From Clostridia bacterium (GTDB taxonomy: Bacteria > Bacillota_A > Clostridia > Oscillospirales > CAG-272), in NCBI GenBank assembly GCA_017529175.1, contig JAFXNX010000104.1:1-6788 (forward strand): a stretch of 6,788 nucleotides of DNA, read 5' to 3'. Shown here one piece after another: positions 5,669 to 6,788 of this stretch. Below the pieces are notes generated by a model that saw only the letters and a program-made list of their open reading frames with translations, did not search any database and had not been told where the DNA came from. The number at the start of each line of letters is the position of its first letter. Within the stretch, counting starts at the first letter, position 1. Position numbers and translations under genes: made by a program.

Positions 5669-5702
5669 TAACGCTCTTCGTCATTTTTTCCCGCCCGTGC
5701 GT

Positions 5703-5725
5703 TTAGAAATATAATTAGAAATATA
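5703..5725. repeat. 12-bp-period tandem repeat upstream of the ArsR-operon promoter
   Basis: TTAGAAATATA occurs at 5703-5713 and again at 5715-5725. The second copy supplies ATTAGA (5714-5719), which forms an inverted repeat with TCTAAT (5726-5731) inside the operator arm. It may extend the regulator site or act as an A/T-rich UP-type element just before the -35. Confidence 0.55.
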
Positions 5726-5757
5726 TCTAATCACTATTGACAAAAAGTGATTAGATA
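5724..5757. promoter_or_regulatory. Perfect 12-bp inverted repeat, probable ArsR-type operator
   Basis: TATCTAATCACT (5724-5735) and AGTGATTAGATA (5746-5757) are exact reverse complements separated by 10 bp, with centres 22 bp apart (two helical turns). The gap holds the -35 box and the right arm fills most of the promoter spacer, so a bound dimer would exclude RNA polymerase. A further half-site, ATCACT (5766-5771), follows the -10. The operon it controls encodes an ArsR-type regulator, the likely ligand by inference. Confidence 0.75.
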
Positions 5758-5765
5758 AGTATAAT
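5737..5765 (+). promoter_or_regulatory. Consensus SigA-type promoter of the 157-aa/ArsR operon
   Basis: TTGACA (5737-5742), 17 bp, then TATAAT (5760-5765) is a perfect consensus promoter. The gene start is about 44 nt after the -10. So strong a promoter over a perfect inverted repeat suggests an operon that is normally repressed. Confidence 0.9.
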
Positions 5766-5808
5766 ATCACTGTAAGGTTAAGAGACTTTATAATGAAAGG
5801 ATGACACT

Positions 5809-6282
5809 ATGGACGTACAAATAACAAAAGACGCTCTCACGTCGCTCGCTTCGGAAAGAGAAACGGAATACACAAATCGCCTTGCCGCGCTCGATCCTTC
5901 AAACAAAACGGAAACAAAGGCGCTGAAGATTCTTTTGAATATAACGCAGATCTGCGCGGGATTTCCGAAAATGGAATACGCGGGGGGCGATTTTCCGGCG
6001 CGCGAGAAAATGATAAGAGACTTGCACGTGTTCGACGGATATCTGTCTTATTTTGACGAGCTTAAAGGAGACGACCGAGGGTCGTTTATCATCTTTGCCG
6101 CGGCAGTATCGATGGTGCATTATAACTTCTTCTCTCCCGCAAAACGCGCCGTCGAGGAAAACACGTCCGCTGAGAGAACGTTTACCGAAAAGCTGAAGTA
6201 TGACTGCACGCGCGAGGTACTCGGGAAGTGGCTGAAATGGTGGAACGAAAACGGACCCGTAAAATGTGAGGTGATGCTATGA
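5809..6282 (+). CDS. Unrecognised 157-residue protein co-transcribed with an ArsR regulator
   Basis: I do not recognise a family. The protein is soluble and mostly helical by composition: a charged N-terminal helix (residues 1-30), ALKILLNITQICAGFPKMEY (38-57), a middle part DLHVFDGYLSYFDELKGDD (71-89), a small hydrophobic stretch FIIFAAAVSMVHYNFF (93-108) that is too polar at its end to be a clear membrane helix, and a basic/aromatic end EVLGKWLKWWNENGP (136-150). There is no signal peptide, metal-binding Cys/His cluster or known catalytic motif. AAAGG (5796-5800) lies 8 nt before the ATG. It is the first gene behind a perfect consensus promoter with a tight operator and overlaps the ArsR gene by 4 nt (ATGA), so it is probably what the regulator controls. 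The coding call is firm; the function is unknown. Confidence 0.82.
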   Translation: MDVQITKDALTSLASERETEYTNRLAALDPSNKTETKALKILLNITQICAGFPKMEYAGGDFPAREKMIRDLHVFDGYLSYFDELKGDDRGSFIIFAAAVSMVHYNFFSPAKRAVEENTSAERTFTEKLKYDCTREVLGKWLKWWNENGPVKCEVML

Positions 6283-6788
6283 GCGTCGCGTTAAGTCTTC
6301 TGAAAGCGCTCGCAGACGAGACACGGCTTGCGATCGTAGCCGAGCTTTCGTCAAGCGATTCCTACGTCGAGAAACTCGCGGAAAACCTCTCGCTCACCCC
6401 CGCGACGGTGTGCTATCATTTAAAAAAGATGGAAAAGGCGGGGCTCGTGACCTGCTCGCGCACACAGTTTTACATCGTTTACTCGCTGAACAAGGGCGTA
6501 TTTGAAAAGACTCTTTCCGATATCGTCGCTCCATCTTTGCCAAAGCGCGATGCGGCGGACCCTTACCGCGAAAAAGTCATATCATCGTTCTTCCGTTCGG
6601 GGCGTCTTGTCTCGCTCCCGGTGCAGAACAAGAAACGCGAAGTCGTATTGTCGGTCATCGCGGATAAATTTGAAAGCGGCCGCGAATACAGCGAACGAGA
6701 GGTCAACGAGATCATCCTCGCGTTCCACGACGATTACTGCACCGTCAGACGTGAACTTGTCGGCTTCGGCTTCATGGAGCGCGAAGAC
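6279..6788 (+). CDS. ArsR-family HTH regulator with DUF2087 domain (3' end cut by window)
   Basis: The 170 residues present start MSVALSLLKALADETRLAIV, the helix that opens ArsR winged-helix domains. The recognition region is LTPATVCYHLKKMEKAGLV (39-57), and the wing is around 58-72. From about residue 95 the sequence matches DUF2087: YREKVISSFF, GRLVSLPVQNKKREVVLSVI, a helix FESGREYSEREVNEIILAFH, then DYCTVRRELVGFGFMERE. DUF2087 often follows a small HTH, and I recall no known ligand. The metal-binding ELCxC motif of classical ArsR/SmtB sensors is absent; one Cys (C45) sits in the recognition helix and another is C59. The start is the ATG of an ATGA overlap, with GAGGTGA (6267-6273) 5 nt before it. 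Only the last few residues should be missing. It probably represses its own operon through the inverted repeat at 5724-5757. Confidence 0.88.
   Translation, partial: MSVALSLLKALADETRLAIVAELSSSDSYVEKLAENLSLTPATVCYHLKKMEKAGLVTCSRTQFYIVYSLNKGVFEKTLSDIVAPSLPKRDAADPYREKVISSFFRSGRLVSLPVQNKKREVVLSVIADKFESGREYSEREVNEIILAFHDDYCTVRRELVGFGFMERED

Noticed and set aside
1..6788. CRISPR array, insertion sequence, tRNA or rRNA
   Set aside because: I found no regularly spaced repeats, transposase motifs, terminal repeats or cloverleaf sequence on either strand.

Overview
The window looks like a contig from an anaerobic, endospore-forming member of the Clostridia. The main evidence is a 505-residue protein with DUF3794/SPOCS-like sequence and a C-terminal LysM, a type confined to spore-formers. 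The mid-range GC content, AGGAGG-type ribosome sites and canonical SigA-like promoters fit this. The genus cannot be told from the sequence. The first ~105 bases appear to be foreign to the rest: a ribosomal protein S8 fragment (about 61% G+C by hand count) joined out of frame to the middle of an ABC-F ATPase gene (about 48% G+C just after the join).

Layout. 1-105: S8 fragment. 107-664: C-terminal part of an ABC-F ATPase, overlapping by 17 nt a 99-residue cyclic-phosphate-processing receiver-like protein (648-947). 948-1199: non-coding stretch ending in an intrinsic terminator (1106-1148) and a short palindrome. 1200-3310: a self-contained + strand cassette with its own promoter, an inverted repeat over that promoter, and a strong terminator. 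It encodes an XRE-HTH protein fused to a DUF3990-like ADP-ribosyltransferase fold (1266-2141), a 139-residue partner overlapping it by 1 nt (2141-2560), a possible 19-codon ORF (2560-2619), and a YdcF/DUF218 protein (2621-3223). 3382-4899, minus strand: the DUF3794-LysM spore protein, with a SigE-like promoter candidate. 4991-5608, minus strand: an XRE-HTH protein with a TPR-like C-terminal half. 5609-5808: a divergent control region with two good SigA-type promoters and a perfect 12-bp inverted repeat across the rightward one. 5809-6282 and 6279 to the window end: an unrecognised 157-residue protein overlapping by 4 nt an ArsR-type HTH regulator with a DUF2087 domain.

How the genes may work together. 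Two compact modules stand out. The first is the XRE-ART plus partner pair, laid out like an autoregulated toxin-antitoxin or conflict module, with a YdcF protein riding behind it. The second is the unknown protein plus ArsR-DUF2087 pair, where the regulator probably binds the inverted repeat at its own promoter. Both functional readings are inferences from architecture. The domain calls rest on motif recognition by eye, without database searches.
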